NCBI RefSeq assembly: GCF_019578655.1
Contig: NC_063259.1
Span: 11,994,489-12,058,488, forward strand
Source of the DNA: Ricinus communis
Lineage: Eukaryota; Streptophyta; Magnoliopsida; Malpighiales; Euphorbiaceae
DNA length: 64,000 bases
Direction of reading: 5' to 3'
The position numbers and the translations under genes are program-made. This document shows positions 23,116 through 36,021 of this stretch, piece by piece (position 1 is the stretch's first letter; the number at the start of each line of letters is the position of its first letter). The notes under the pieces were generated by a model that searched no databases, was not told the DNA's origin, and saw only the letters and a list, made by a program, of their open reading frames with translations.

Positions 23116-24152
23116 TGTTAGCCTAAGTGCCTTGTCACATAGCTTATTCTTCTATCTTTTGATCTTAGCAAATAAATTGATACTTGGACTAATATTTTTC
23201 TTGAGTTTCTTTAGTGTAGCATAAATGGAGTTGAAATTGCGACCGCACCACAAGGGCACGCCCGCAAAAATTAACACTTTGGTGGCAGCAACTTCTAGTC
23301 TACAATTGCTTAAAATCGCGACCGCACCATGTAAGGTGCGACCGTGAAAATCGAAGATTTGAAGGCAAATGTCTCTAGTCTTCAAAAGCTTGAAATCGCG
23401 ACCGCACCTCAGAAGGGCGCGACCATAAAAATTGAAGACTAAAATATCCCTTAGAAATCGCCAATGGTTATATCAGAAATCTGCCAATACCATACCACCA
23501 CATTAGATAGCCATTGAAGGGTTTTTAGAATTGCGACCGCGAAGCAAGAATCGCAACTGCAATTTTCATTTTGACAAGTGCATTTAATGCACTATTTTAA
23601 AGTGAAAATTTATGGATCTTTTGGATTATAAGAGTAACGGCTCTCTTGAATTTTTAGACTATAAAAACCACACCAAATGGTCATTTATGGTTGATCAACA
23701 ACCTCTAAAAATTTCAATTATTGTGCATTTATTTCTTTTCTTCTTGCAGTTAATATTTCTCTTGTTTGGTTGTTCAAAGAGCTTGAATGCTCTTATGAGG
23801 TTTGAATATAAGCCAAAAACAGTTGGGTTAAGGTTTAAGGGTTAGCCTAGAAAAACTCTTATAAAGGTTGTGTGTGAGCGTAAGAAACACAAGTGTGTAA
23901 GGTTTAGTGTGAGCCCTAAATACTAAGTTGGGAGTGAGCTTGAAAATCTCCAAATGTAAAGATTCTAATATAGTGATTATCCAATTGTGTATTGGAGAAT
24001 GGATGTGGGTTTGTTAATATCTGAACCACTATAACTCTTTGTATGCTATTCCTCTTACTTTCACTCTTTCTTCCTTAACACAAAAATTTTAAATTACTAT
24101 CCTTTCCCAATTCACCAATTCAGTCTCCCTTCTCGGTTTATAAAGGCAAACA
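23116..24152 (+). repeat. 3' LTR of the Sirevirus-like element
   Basis: Starts TGTTAGCC and ends GGCAAACA. AAAAG (24153-24157) is the right TSD. Collinear with 4019-5074. Confidence 0.85.
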
Positions 24153-24430
24153 AAAAGCTCTTGTAAGATTGTATTAGCCAAAAACACGAGTTGTGAAATT
24201 TGGTATAAGCCTTATATACTAAATCGGGAGTGAGCTTGGTAAAACTTCATTATAAATGTGTTCATGTAGTGGAATACCCGATTAAAGAATTGGAGAGTGA
24301 ACGTTTGGTTGGTTAACGCTCGAATTATATAAATTATTTTTTATTTTTTTCTCTTTATCTTACTCTCTCTCCTTTATATTAAATTTTTATTAACTATTAA
24401 TTTTCAATCACCAATTCGATCCCTTTTATG
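24153..24430 (+). repeat. Right part of the older, split Sirevirus-family LTR
   Basis: After the TSD the sequence continues GCTCTTGTAAGATTGTATTAG and 'TCGGGAGTGAGCTTGGTAAAAC', matching the 3' third of the Sirevirus LTR (near 4770-4870). It fades out at about 24430. Together with 3700-4018 it shows that the element inserted into a resident LTR of its own family. Confidence 0.65.
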
Positions 24431-24545
24431 TTATATTAAAATATAAAAATATTATGTGATTAGATAAAAGACTGTATTATGTTTTGCTGATCTTGGACAA
24501 ATTTATACATATATTTAAAATTTTATTTAATTAATATTTAAATTT

Positions 24546-24576
<31 letters not shown>

Positions 24577-25471
24577 CTAATAATTTATTATGATCGTAAA
24601 ATATTTAATTAAATATTAAGTTATTTAAAAGTATTTATTTATCAAAATTTTATGTTTATATTAATATTCATAGTATAAAAATGAGAACAAATATGTTGTG
24701 TACTTAAAAAAACACTAAAAAATTAAAATATATAAAATACACATGTCTTTCAAGCATAAAAACGTGGTTTAATAATTCTCAATATCAAATATAAAACTCA
24801 ATGAAGCATCATTTTATTTGGTGAATAAAATTTCTTAGAAAAAGTAAATTTACTACTAGATATGAATATATATAATATACCTGCATATTCCATAGCATGC
24901 AGAATATTTTGATATTTAATTTAGAATTTTTATATTTCTACTTCTTATAAATATAAAATTATCTATTAAATTTTTATCAAAAATTATAAAAATTTAGTAA
25001 ATATATTAAAATCTTTTTGATAAATATTTTATCGTTTAATAGATTAATGAATAGTTTAATTATAATTGCATTGATTAAATTCGTTTAAATTCAATCAAGC
25101 ACATTTAAATTCAGTTAGCCCAAATATTTATTTTAGACTGGGATCAAAAATTAAGGAATCAAACTCAAGGTAGTTAAAAAAGATCGATTTGACTCCATTT
25201 GGTTACATATGTATTTATAGGTTTCCCTACTTTATTAAGAAACAGAAACGACATAAACATTTTAACGTTTGGGTAAGTTAAAAGTTGGCTTTGGGTCCAC
25301 CTCCAATAATAAGAATAGGAAGCATAAATAGACATGATGTCAACATTTTAGCATTTGGGTATTATCAAAGTTGAGTCTGAAGTAGTCACCAGCGATGCAA
25401 TCTAAGCTACATTTCCTTGATTTTAAGGCGCATGCAATTATCACATGTAATTAGCACTGTACCCACACCAA

Positions 25472-25508
<37 letters not shown>

Positions 25509-27484
25509 TAAATAAGTGACCCATTATTTATAAATTACATGCAATGTGGAAGAACTTTTGTAATGATTATCATTTCTATTCACTTATTCTCCGTTCTCTT
25601 ATATACACACTCATATGACATCTACACTTAAAAGAAATTGTATATTATTTGTTTATTTATAATACAAATAAAAGAATAATCGATAAGTTTTATATAAGCC
25701 CTAATTATTTAGATAATTTGTTAATGATATTATATTCATAATAAGTAATATTTAAAATACAATCTCTTATATTTTAAAAAGAAATATTAAAATGTGTTAT
25801 CTTTTAAGAATTGTTGTTTAGTAAGAAAATAAATCGTCTACTATTAAAAAAATAAATTTATAATATACTACCAAAATTTTGATTTATTATTAACAATCCT
25901 AGGATATAGAGTAAATTCTTTTAAAAATAAGGATATTGAGTAATTTTTTAATTGAAAATTAGTCATTAAAAAATATGTAATCGTTATAAATCAATAAGGA
26001 GTAAAAGTATTCTAATTTAATGAGCACACTATAATTTTTATTTTTATTAAAAATATTTATAAGCTGAGGTTAAAAATATATTATATACGATACAATTAGA
26101 TTAACAAAAAGATGGAAATAAAAATACTTATTTACTCTCATCAAGATATGATCTCTTGATTTATATTTTTTATTTTTAGAAACAATAATAATAGTCATAA
26201 TATAAGACTATTTGGTTCAACTGTTGAACTTGCTGCTATATGATTTTAGCCAATTAAATAAAACCTGTTTGATGAGGATTTAAGGTCTTTTTGGTTCGCT
26301 GACCAATGTAGTTTGTAGCTTGTAGCTGATGGCTGATAGTTGGTATTTGATGATTGATAGATGGTAGCTGATAAATTAAACGTTTGGTAAAATTTCATTA
26401 GCAGCTGTTGTTGGCATGTTAATTGATCCTTGAGGGTATAATTTATCTTTAAATATATTTTATTTTATTATATTATTTTTTAATTATATAAATTAATAAA
26501 AATAGCTTTTAGTAATTAAAAATATTATAATTATCTTTATTTAGCTTAGTTGTATTTATTATTAAAAATATTTATAAAAGTTAAATAATCAAATAATCAA
26601 ATAATAAATTATAAATGTTAAAATTATAAATGTTATTATTATTTTAACTATTTAAGTGAAATTTTAAAATAATAATTATTTATCATAAATTATAATAAAT
26701 TAATAACACCAATTTAAAGTAAGTATTAATTAGTTTTAATAAGAATAATATTGTTTAAATAAATAAACAATAATCAAATCAACTACGAGCTGATAAAAAA
26801 AACTTTAAAATAGAACTGATAAAATTAACAGTTTATTGAAACTAAATCAGTTATCAATTGCTAATTCTTAAGTTTTACCGAACAAGTTTAATGTAACTAT
26901 TTAGTAAAAAACAACTACTAACTGTATGAAACCTTTGATAAAACACCATCTTAATCTCAATTGTTGATAATTAATTTAAATTAAAATAACAACTGATAGA
27001 ATCAGCTCCTCTTAAAGCTTTTGATCAACTAGTGATATTATTTTTATACATAAAAAAAAATCCTTTCATTAATTATTAAAATTTTTATTTTTAGATTCTA
27101 TTATTTTATTTACAATATCCAACTTTTAATTTTATTTATAAAACATTAATAATTTTATCTATATTTCTCTTATATGTATTTTTATATTTATCATGACCTA
27201 CCAATTTTAATTAATATTTAAAATCAATTTAAATAAGAAAAGAATAACAATACAGGCCAAAAAAGACATATTTTGTATTGTTATAATTTTATGATTGTAT
27301 ATTCAATTCGCATTCTTTCATATAAATATTAATTTTATAATATTTTTTATAACTTTTTATTTATATATATAGTTTAAAAATAAATTATAACCATATTGAT
27401 CATTTTACATGCTAATAGTAATAATTCAAAAATATTTATTAAATATTTGTATGAATCAGTTGTACGCGACAATTTTGGGCGTGC
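24431..27484. other. AT-rich intergenic region with simple repeats
   Basis: No gene. It contains a (TA)n run (24551-24576) and an (AAT)n microsatellite (about 25470-25506). A diverged tandem duplication lies at 25256-25380, where two copies share ACATTTTA(A/G)C(G/A)TTTGGGTA. A segment at 26285-27020 begins and ends with GTTTGGTAAA / TTTTACCGAAC-like and AGCTGATAG-rich sequence, reminiscent of degraded hAT-type MITEs; no clean termini were found. Confidence 0.45.
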
Positions 27485-28860
27485 ATCCAAGTGTCTTTAA
27501 CGACCACGGCGTTACAAGGCTTTTCAACCTAATAGGAACACACTAACTAATTACAAAATCTAGCACAGAGATAGAAGTCACCACCCCGAGTAATTTTCCG
27601 GGACACTTTTTCTAATTGAGTGGTGTTTCTTGATTCCATAAGGAAGTTTCTCCATATTTAGAGATGGATTCGAAAGTCAACTTCCTTATTTATATAGTCT
27701 GTAATTTTATTATTTAACATATTATTCCCTACAAATACGATAATTTATATATTACAAGCATCTATTATGGCATGCGAAGTCCGCCTAAGACTAGCCTGTT
27801 TTTATTAAGCTCAGCCGATATTTGATTTGTTAGTCTATTTAACTAGTTAATTATGTACAAGGTTCACTTAGTCTAGCCCAATTACAAGTGATGTATTTAT
27901 TTCAGCCTTTAAGCCTAATAGACTACCTTTTATATTGACGCTCAATTGAGTGATCTTAGATCTAATATGGCCCAATTAATTCAATTAAAACATGGTAAAA
28001 CCTACTAAGTCTATGTGGATTTTAGATCTAGGTCCATTTACCATCCTTTAACCTAATAGACTATATTTTCATGTTAAAGTTCAATTTTAACGTAAAGTCT
28101 ATATGTCTAGTTTTAATTACGCAATCACATTGCAAATATTTGGCATCCATCAAACATAAACTAAAAAAAAGAAAGATAAAGTATAGGAAATCAAATCTAA
28201 CTATTACAACCCTCCTATAACTAAAAATCAAAAGAAAACGCATAAAACAGACTATATTACATAAAATATAGCCGCAATCCAATAAAATCTAAAAATTAGG
28301 CAAAAGTGGTGCAAAGCCGATCGGCTAAGGGCACAAAGTAGATCAGCTCAGGGTAAGCCAAATCGGTTCTGCACAGAGCTAATCTGCTCTAGGGCTTGGA
28401 ATAGCTAATTCTGTAATTTTCTTTTAAGTTCTCACACCCAGGAGCTGATTTCACATGCACATACAAGCAAAGAAAATTCATTAAAACATGGAACAGGGAG
28501 TAAAAGTCATAAAAAAAAAAATCTTATTAAGCAAGAACGCCTAAATCATGCAAACCCTAGAAATCAAGACATATAATAAGTAAATAAAATATTTTATCGC
28601 AGATTCTAGGTTTCAATCATGTAACCCTTCAATTATATAATCATAAGGAAAACACAAATCAGTCATGTTACCTTAATCATTTAACTAAATAGACTCAAAA
28701 TCTAATGAAAAATATATTATTAGATTCAAAACTCTATATGTTCATATTATTATATTTGAAACCCAGCATGGTAGAAACATGTTAATTCATAAGAAACTCT
28801 AATCTAATCATGTAAAAAAAAAATTCTAAACATGTTTCTAGAATCATAAAAAAAACCAAA
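27485..28860. repeat. Unclassified dispersed repeat, copy 2
   Basis: Collinear with 1-1205 in the same orientation over most of its length, with heavy divergence. A cluster of AGCCGATCGGCT-like words lies at 28312-28400. No ORF above 73 codons and none recognisable. Confidence 0.6.
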
Positions 28861-29760
28861 GAACTAATAAAAGAGAAAGAAATATTGATGATGCTGGATG
28901 TAGGGGAAATCCTCAGGTTATCACCGCAAATTGTTGTTTTACGAGTCTCTAGAGATGATGAGACGGTTGAATAAGAAATTGGTTAGGAATCCAGTAGTAT
29001 TTAGGTTTAGGAATTCTTCTATCGTTCAAAAATAAAGGTTCTAGATATCAATTCTTACTTAGTAGATTTTTCTCTTTGCTTTTTAAAACTCATTTTGCCT
29101 TTTTTGAACGTTTCTCTTTACCTAATCTATGCTTAATGAATGTAACTAACCATAAATCTAGAATATCATATCTATTTGTAGTAATAGAGGTAGGAACTCT
29201 AAGAAAGCTAACAAATATTTAATTATTTAAATTAAAAATTAATTAATTATCTTTTCTTTTATTAGTTAATATCCAATAAAATAGAATAAAATTTTTAAAA
29301 TTTCAATAATTATCACAAATATCTTCTAAAAATTTTGTTATTATCAATTTTGGCATTTTAAATAAAAAAATACACGTAAAATGATGTCGGATTTTAGAAA
29401 ATAGCCAATCAACACTATATAGAGCTGACCGGCTTTGCACAGAGCCGATTTGGCTCTATGCTAAGTCGATTACCTGTATGCAGAGCCGATTGGCTTCAAG
29501 GACAAAAACTTTCTGCAAATTTTAATAATTTGGTCTCTCAACTTGTGAAAACTGCCGTTTCACTCCTCAGACTTAATTTTTCCTACTAATTTGGTCCAAA
29601 TTGGTTCTAAAAAAGTAATTTTTGTCTAATTAATCTCAATCCTAACTTGAATTTGCTCATCCTCAATCACCCAAGACTCAAGACAGATGATAACTTTCAT
29701 CATAAAATTTTTCGTAATTTCCTTAATATCTAGATTCGGAAAATGGATACTTACATCAAC
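28861..29760. repeat. Continuation of the unclassified repeat family, with second AGCCGAT word cluster
   Basis: No coding frame. The segment 29405-29500 again has AGAGCTGACCGGCT, AGAGCCGATTTGGCT and AGAGCCGATTGGCT, separated by 15-25 bp, like the cluster at 28312-28400. It may be the rest of the same LTR or element, but no borders were found. Confidence 0.4.
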
Positions 29761-31860
29761 TACTAACTATAAATTATATGCTATCAACTATTAGCTATAT
29801 TGATCGGTTAAACTAATACTCAACTAAACAAACTCTATGTATTGATGCTTATATCATATGTTATTTTAATTCATAATACCAACTTTACTATCATAATAGC
29901 TATACTTTTACTTAATATTACACATATACGATGAAAGTTTAATAAATTTATATAATAAACGAATCACCTCCAATTACATATATGTTTTTTTTTTAAAGAG
30001 GACGTTATTGTCTAAAAGGTCACATACCTTTCATTGGCTTTGGTCATGCAAAGCATCAATTTCTTTGTCTTCTTCAACCAGAATCACAATGCGTTTTTAG
30101 ACAATATATTAAGTTGGTAAGTAATTTAGTTAAGTATATTCTTCATATTGATGTATACGAGTTCATGACATGCAATCTTGCTTTAGTAATGTGATCTTAG
30201 AAACAAATCCACTTGCTAATTACAGGTCTTTGGAAACTGAATGTGGAGCACTGAGATTTCAATATCTTTTCTGTTTTTCTTTCTTCAGAAACAGTTCAAT
30301 ATCCTGAAAACTTTATATATATACAAATATACGATAACTACATCATTTTAATTGCTTTTCTTTGTAATTTTTATAAGAATATTTTTATTTATTAGAAATT
30401 TACAGGCCATAAATTATATAATAAAGAGCGATTATTTTCTATAAGTTATTATAAAAGTGATAACTTATTTAATAAAAAAAAATAAACTCATGTTGTAAGA
30501 TTTTAAGTATGAGCTTTTGATATAATATTTTATTATATGTATGAATTCTATTTGATATGCTCTAAATTAATTATACTAATTTTTTTTAAACTCAAATTTA
30601 CTTTTAAATATAAAATCTTAAAAATATTTAATTTAATCATAGTGTTAGTAACGCTAATAACTTTTTATATATATTGCATGGGCCGCAAATGAAGCACCTA
30701 CCAAGTCAAAGCAAGGGAGACACGTACTTTCGTTCCTTAAAAAGTATAAATAATATAAAAACAGAGACATGCATTGTCTAATGAGATTAGGCCATTAATT
30801 TCTCCTATAAATGCTATTACGAGATGATTTCGTATGCTCTTGTTCCTTGTCTAAGGTTATGCTATTATTAGCCATCCAGTTACTTCAAGCAACGGCCATC
30901 AACTTTTATTATATTATTTTATTAACGCAAAATATAATGTATAAACTATTAAAAATAATGTTAATTAATAAATTAAAAATTAAAATATAATAATCAAATT
31001 TATAGAGTTATTATTAATTAAATTTATAAAAATAACCATATACTTTGTTAACATAAACATCGTTGTAAACTGCAGTCATCACTATGAAGAAATTATCTAT
31101 AAAAAATATTGATATATTCATTTACTGACAACTTGTTTAAGTTATTGAAGTTTAGATAGAGTTTTCTATAATTTGTTACAACAAAATCATCAATAAATTA
31201 AAAATCAGATATTTTACTATGTAATTTATGAACAGATTATTTCTATTAGTAAAATTTTGGAAAGAGTTTCGTTTTTTACTTCTTGCAATTTATCAATGAG
31301 AATTTCTCTCAATAATTTTAAATAAAACTTTTTTTAAATGATTTTTTAATGAAAATAATCCAATAGTAATATATTACTAGAATATTGCCAAACTTTTAAT
31401 CCCATTAATAATCTATTACTACTTAAAAGTTTAAATAAAACTTTCCTTTAAATTCTTGACTTTGCTCATAATCCTTCAGTATTTACAAATTTGAATAAAG
31501 AATCTTTCTTCAGATTTTTAATTCTATTCAACTAAATATTTTCTAGAATTAAAATTATTATCCAATTAAAAACTTAATTAATTAATTAATTAATTAATTA
31601 ATATAATATTAAAGATAATGAATATGTTATTTCTTAGAATAGATTTAATAACGTTATCTAATTAGAAAATTATTTATTAGTTAATATAATATTAAAATAT
31701 AATTAATATTCTATTTTCTAGGATTAGAGTCAGTATTTAATTAGAAATATAACTTATTAATCAATAAATTAATAGAAAAATTATAAAATTATACATTAGC
31801 TTGAATCACATGTCAAAAGAAAATCTTATGTGTAAAAAATAAAGCACACATGTTAAAAAA
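29761..31860. other. AT-rich intergenic region
   Basis: No gene. A relatively GC-richer, non-repetitive island lies at about 30660-30900 (GCATGGGCCGCAAATGAAGC region) and another at 30005-30110. A (TTAA)n run is at 31574-31602. Function unknown. Confidence 0.4.
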
Positions 31861-31861
31861 A

Positions 31862-31897
<36 letters not shown>

Positions 31898-31898
<1 letters not shown>

Positions 31899-34760
31899 TA
31901 GTCATTTACTTATGCGTTAAAGACTATTACTATTATTTTATTATATAAATTGATAAATATAATTTTAATGAAATATTTAGTATTTAATAATAATTTATAA
32001 AATTTTATAAAATAATAGCAAACTAACTATTTTTAAATACCTTAATTTCTTAATATTTTAATATTTTATTAACGTAATAATATAAAAGTTATTTATTAGT
32101 TAATTTTAATATTATATAAATTAATAAATTAATATAATTGATTATTTTTAAAAAATTAAAAATTTATTATTGATTAATTACTAAAAATATAATTTAAAAT
32201 ATAATTTTTTAGAATTAGAAATATTATTTAATTATAAATCTAATTTATTTGTTAATACAATTAATATATGTTATTTCTTAGGATAGAATTAGTATCATTA
32301 TCTAATTAGAAAACTATTTATTAATTAATTTAATATTAAATTATAACTAATATGTTATTTTTAATATTATAATTAGTGATGTAGATGAATCGATAAATTA
32401 ATAGAAAAAATTATAAAACTAAACATAAACTAATTAGGAATATAATTTATGAATCAATAAATTAATAAAAAAAAACTATAAAATTAAACATAAGCTTAAA
32501 TCCCATGTGTCAAAAATAAATATATATTACCAAAATAAAAATTCTATGTATCAAAAATTAAGTATACATAAGTTATTTAATCGTGCATTGCATATCTGTT
32601 ATTATTGTATCGATTATAAAATTAAGTTTACAAATACAATTTAATAAATTTTTTAATTTTTAATATTAATTAATAATATTTAAAAAATAGTGAACTAATT
32701 ATTTTTAAATGTCTCTAATTTTTTGAAGAATTTTATTTGTATAATAATATAGAAATAAGTTTAAAATATTTATTTATTAGTTCTAATATTATATAAATTA
32801 ATACTATCAATATAATTGATATTTATTATTTTTAGAATTAAAACTATTATATAATTAAAATTAATTTATTAGTAAATATAATATTTTTAAAATATTATTT
32901 TTATAATTCTAATTAAAAACTAATTTATTAATTAATATAATAATAAAATATAATTAATACATATTATTTCTTAGAACAATTATTATCTAATTAGAAAGCT
33001 AACCATTATCTAAATTAGGAAACTAATCATTATTTAATTAGAAATTTAATCATTATCTAATTAGAAAATTAATCATTATCTAATTAGAAGACTAATTTAT
33101 TATTAATATGTTATTTCTTAAGATTAAAATAAGTGTTTAATTAAAAGAGTAAATTATTAACCAATAAATTAATACAAAAAACTACAAAACTATACATATG
33201 CTTAAATCTCATATGTCAAAAATAAATATACGTGTCAAGAAAATAATCCTATATATCAAAAATTAAGTATGTATGTCAAAAAATTTTAAGTCTTATAAAT
33301 TAACAATATATATATATATATATATACTAGTTAAAGAAATTTTAGATTTCAGAAATTAATATATATTAGTCGTTTGCCCATGTGTTACAAGACCGTTATT
33401 ATTATTGCGATTATAAAATTAAATTTATGCAATTTAATAAGTTTACAATATTTAATATTAATTTATAATATTTTAATAGATAATAGCAAACTAACTATTT
33501 TTAAATATTCTCAGTTTTTTTTAAAATTTTATCAGTGCAATAATTTAAAAATTATTTTTAAAATATTTATGTATTAATTCTAATATTATATGAATTAAAA
33601 CTATCAATATAATTGATATTACTATTTCTTAAAATTAGAAATTATTATATAATTAAAATTAATTTATTAGTGATTGTAATTTTTAAAAACTTCTATAATT
33701 AGAATCATTATCTAATTAAAATACTAATTTATTAATTAATATAATATTAAAATATAATTAATATATCTTTTTGAAATAATTATTATCTAATTAAAAGAAT
33801 TAATTATTATCTAATTAGAAAATTAATTTATTATTAATATATTATTTCTTAGAATTAGAATGATTGTTAATTAGGAATATAACTTGTTAATCGATAAATT
33901 AATAGAAAAAAAATCAAAAAATTATACATAAGATTGAATCTCATATATCAAAAGTAAGTATACATGTTAAAATAACAATTCTATAATTTAAACACACATA
34001 TCAAAAAAATTTAGATCTAAAGAATTAATATATACTAGTTGTTTACCCATGCGTTGTACAACTGTTATTATTATTTCGATTACAAAATTAATTTGATAGA
34101 TATAATTTAATAAAATTTTTAATTCTTAAAATTAATTTATAATGTTTGAAAAAATAATAGCAAATTAATTATTTTTAAATACTATTAATTTTTAAAATTT
34201 TACTAGTATGATGATATAAAAATTATTTTAAATATTTATTTAATTAATTTTGGTATTATATAATTTAATATTAATATTATAATTGATATTACTATTTTTA
34301 AATAAGAATTTATTACATAATTAAAAATTAATCTATTATTAAATATAATATCAAAAATATAAATTAAGATATTATTTTTTATAATTAGAATGATCTAATT
34401 AAAAGATAATTTTATTAATTAATATAATATTAAAATATAAATAATATACTATTTTAAAATAAAATTAATATCATTATCTGATTAAAAAATATTTATTAAT
34501 TAATATGATATTAAAATAATAATAAATATATTATTTTTAAAATTAGAGTCAGTGTTTAGTTAAGAATATAATTAATAAATTAATAAAAAAATTATAAAAT
34601 TATACATAAACTTAAATCTTATGTTATACTATTTTTGACATATAAAATTTAAGTTTATGTGTCAAAAATAGTATACATGTTAAAATAAAAAATTAAAATA
34701 TAAAAAATTAAATATATATGTAAAAAGAATTTTAAGTCTCAAAAATTAATATATATAAAT
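31898..34760 (-). mobile_element. Tandem array of Helitron-like units (reversed)
   Basis: About four related units of 650-750 bp. Each starts on the plus strand with a variant of CTAGT(T/C)GTTTACCCATGCGTTG, near 31898, 32578 (weak), 33366 and 34035. Each ends with repeated ATGTCAAAAATTAAGTATA words and a (TA)n run. Reversed, the starts read as a short GC-containing hairpin about 10 nt before CTAG followed by T, the form of a Helitron 3' end. No Rep/helicase coding was seen, so they would be non-autonomous. 5' TC ends were not resolved. A diverged ATTATCTAATTAGAAA tandem array sits within one unit (32980-33095). Confidence 0.5.
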
Positions 34761-35850
34761 CTTAACAAACTTTTTTCTAGGTTCATAGATTTATCAATAA
34801 TCTATTTCTAATTTCAACAATAAATATAAAAATAATATCAGGAAAAAAAAAATATAAAAATAGGCCCCTTTTCACTTCCGCATTATTATTTTCAGATTCT
34901 CATTTCTCTTTTCTGCTTTTTCTTTCTTTCTCTCGTACTCTCTTTTTATCATTATATTTTATTTCTTCCTTTTTTGTCACCCTATTCTTCATTTTCTTTT
35001 CCTCATCTCTCACTTTCTTACTTCTGTACTTCTACTCCTTATATTCTCATAGTCCCTTTCCTTTTTATCTTTTATTTTATTATGCCTTAAATTTGCCCAA
35101 ATTCATCAATAACACAAAATTATTAAATCCTTTTTCGGTTTTCTTATATATGTTTCAATTTCTTTATGACATATATCGGGGTTCTTATCTATATTTTTTC
35201 TTTATTATTTTATTCTTTTTCTTAGTGAAGTTAATGTTGAGAAAAAAAATTATTAAGCTTTTACCTTGGTTATTATTTAAGATTATAATTTTAAAATTGC
35301 TATAGAAAATATATTGTTTCTTAGCCTACCAAATAAATAAATTATAAATAAATTAAACTCCAGATTTTTATTATAAATTTATGTTTAAATATTATATATT
35401 TGATTAACTTATTTCCTCATTAGTCTAATGAATTATTATTTTAAAAGACAACATATAGGATTAATTTCCTAATTAAACAATAACCTTGTATTAAAAAGAT
35501 AACATATTAATTAACATGAATCTAATTCATATATGAATTAATAAAATAATTAAAATGCCTATCATCTTATCAAAATAATAAGAACTTAGGCTAAATGCAT
35601 ATTTATATTTAAGAATTTATATTAAATTAATCAATTAAATATTTTTAATTTTTAATTTAATTTAATCTATATTTAAATTTTATTATTTTTGATATTTAAA
35701 TATTCTTAATTTTGAATTTAATTTAATATATATTTAGATTTTATTTTCTGATAAAATTTAAACAAAATATTATAAAAATAGTAAATATATATATTTGTTG
35801 AAAAAATAATTAAAATTAAAAAATATAAATATAGATTTAGTTGGAATAAC
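34761..35850. other. Upstream region of the ZIP gene, with long pyrimidine tract
   Basis: No gene. 34865-35085 is strongly pyrimidine-rich on the plus strand (runs of CTTTTC, TCTCTT). The rest is AT-rich with repeated TTTTTAATTTTTAATTTAATTTAAT words (35625-35750). The 70-codon frame at 35093-35305 is low-complexity hydrophobic and not credible. Confidence 0.4.
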
Positions 35851-35860
35851 ATATAATTAG

Positions 35861-36021
35861 TATAAAGTTGTCTGTTACCCGCAGCTTGCACGAACTCTTA
35901 TCAAATCTTCTGCTCTATGGGTATCATAAAATTATAGATACCACCTAACTAGATCACTTCTATCTCCAACAATTCTTTTTGCTAAATAATATTATTTCTC
36001 ATCCATCTCTCTCTCTCCATC
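35861..36021 (+). promoter_or_regulatory. Putative core promoter and 5' leader of the ZIP gene
   Basis: TATAAAG at 35861-35867 lies 155 bp before the ATG, a plausible TATA box. The leader ends with a CT-rich stretch (ATCTCTCTCTCTCCATC) directly before the start codon, common in plant 5' UTRs. No palindromic RTGTCGACAY zinc-deficiency element (the bZIP19/23 site) was noticed in the 160 bp before the ATG. Confidence 0.4.

Larger units (their letters stand above)
4019..24152 (+). mobile_element. Sirevirus-like Ty1/Copia element, interrupted by a nested Athila-type element
   Basis: Two LTRs of about 1.05 kb (4019-5074 and 23116-24152) in direct orientation begin TGCTAGCC/TGTTAGCC and end GGCAAACA. 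AAAAG is duplicated at 4014-4018 and 24153-24157. A Met-tRNA-type primer site TGGTATCAGAATC follows the 5' LTR, and AAGGGGGAG-type purine tracts precede the 3' LTR. Between them are decayed gag, protease, integrase, reverse transcriptase and RNase H in Copia order, then an extra 3' ORF. Removing the nested insertion (10887-22109 plus one 5-bp TSD copy) leaves about 8.9 kb, a normal size for Sireviruses. The RNase H end and the extra ORF fit the SIRE/Maximus lineage. Many stops and frameshifts make it non-functional. Confidence 0.85.

Noticed and set aside
33374..33577. 67-codon frame in the Helitron-like array
   Set aside because: AT-rich sequence with no motif; no Rep or helicase residues.
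35093..35305. 70-codon hydrophobic frame upstream of the ZIP gene as a membrane micropeptide
   Set aside because: Composition is explained by T-rich low-complexity DNA; no recognisable start context.
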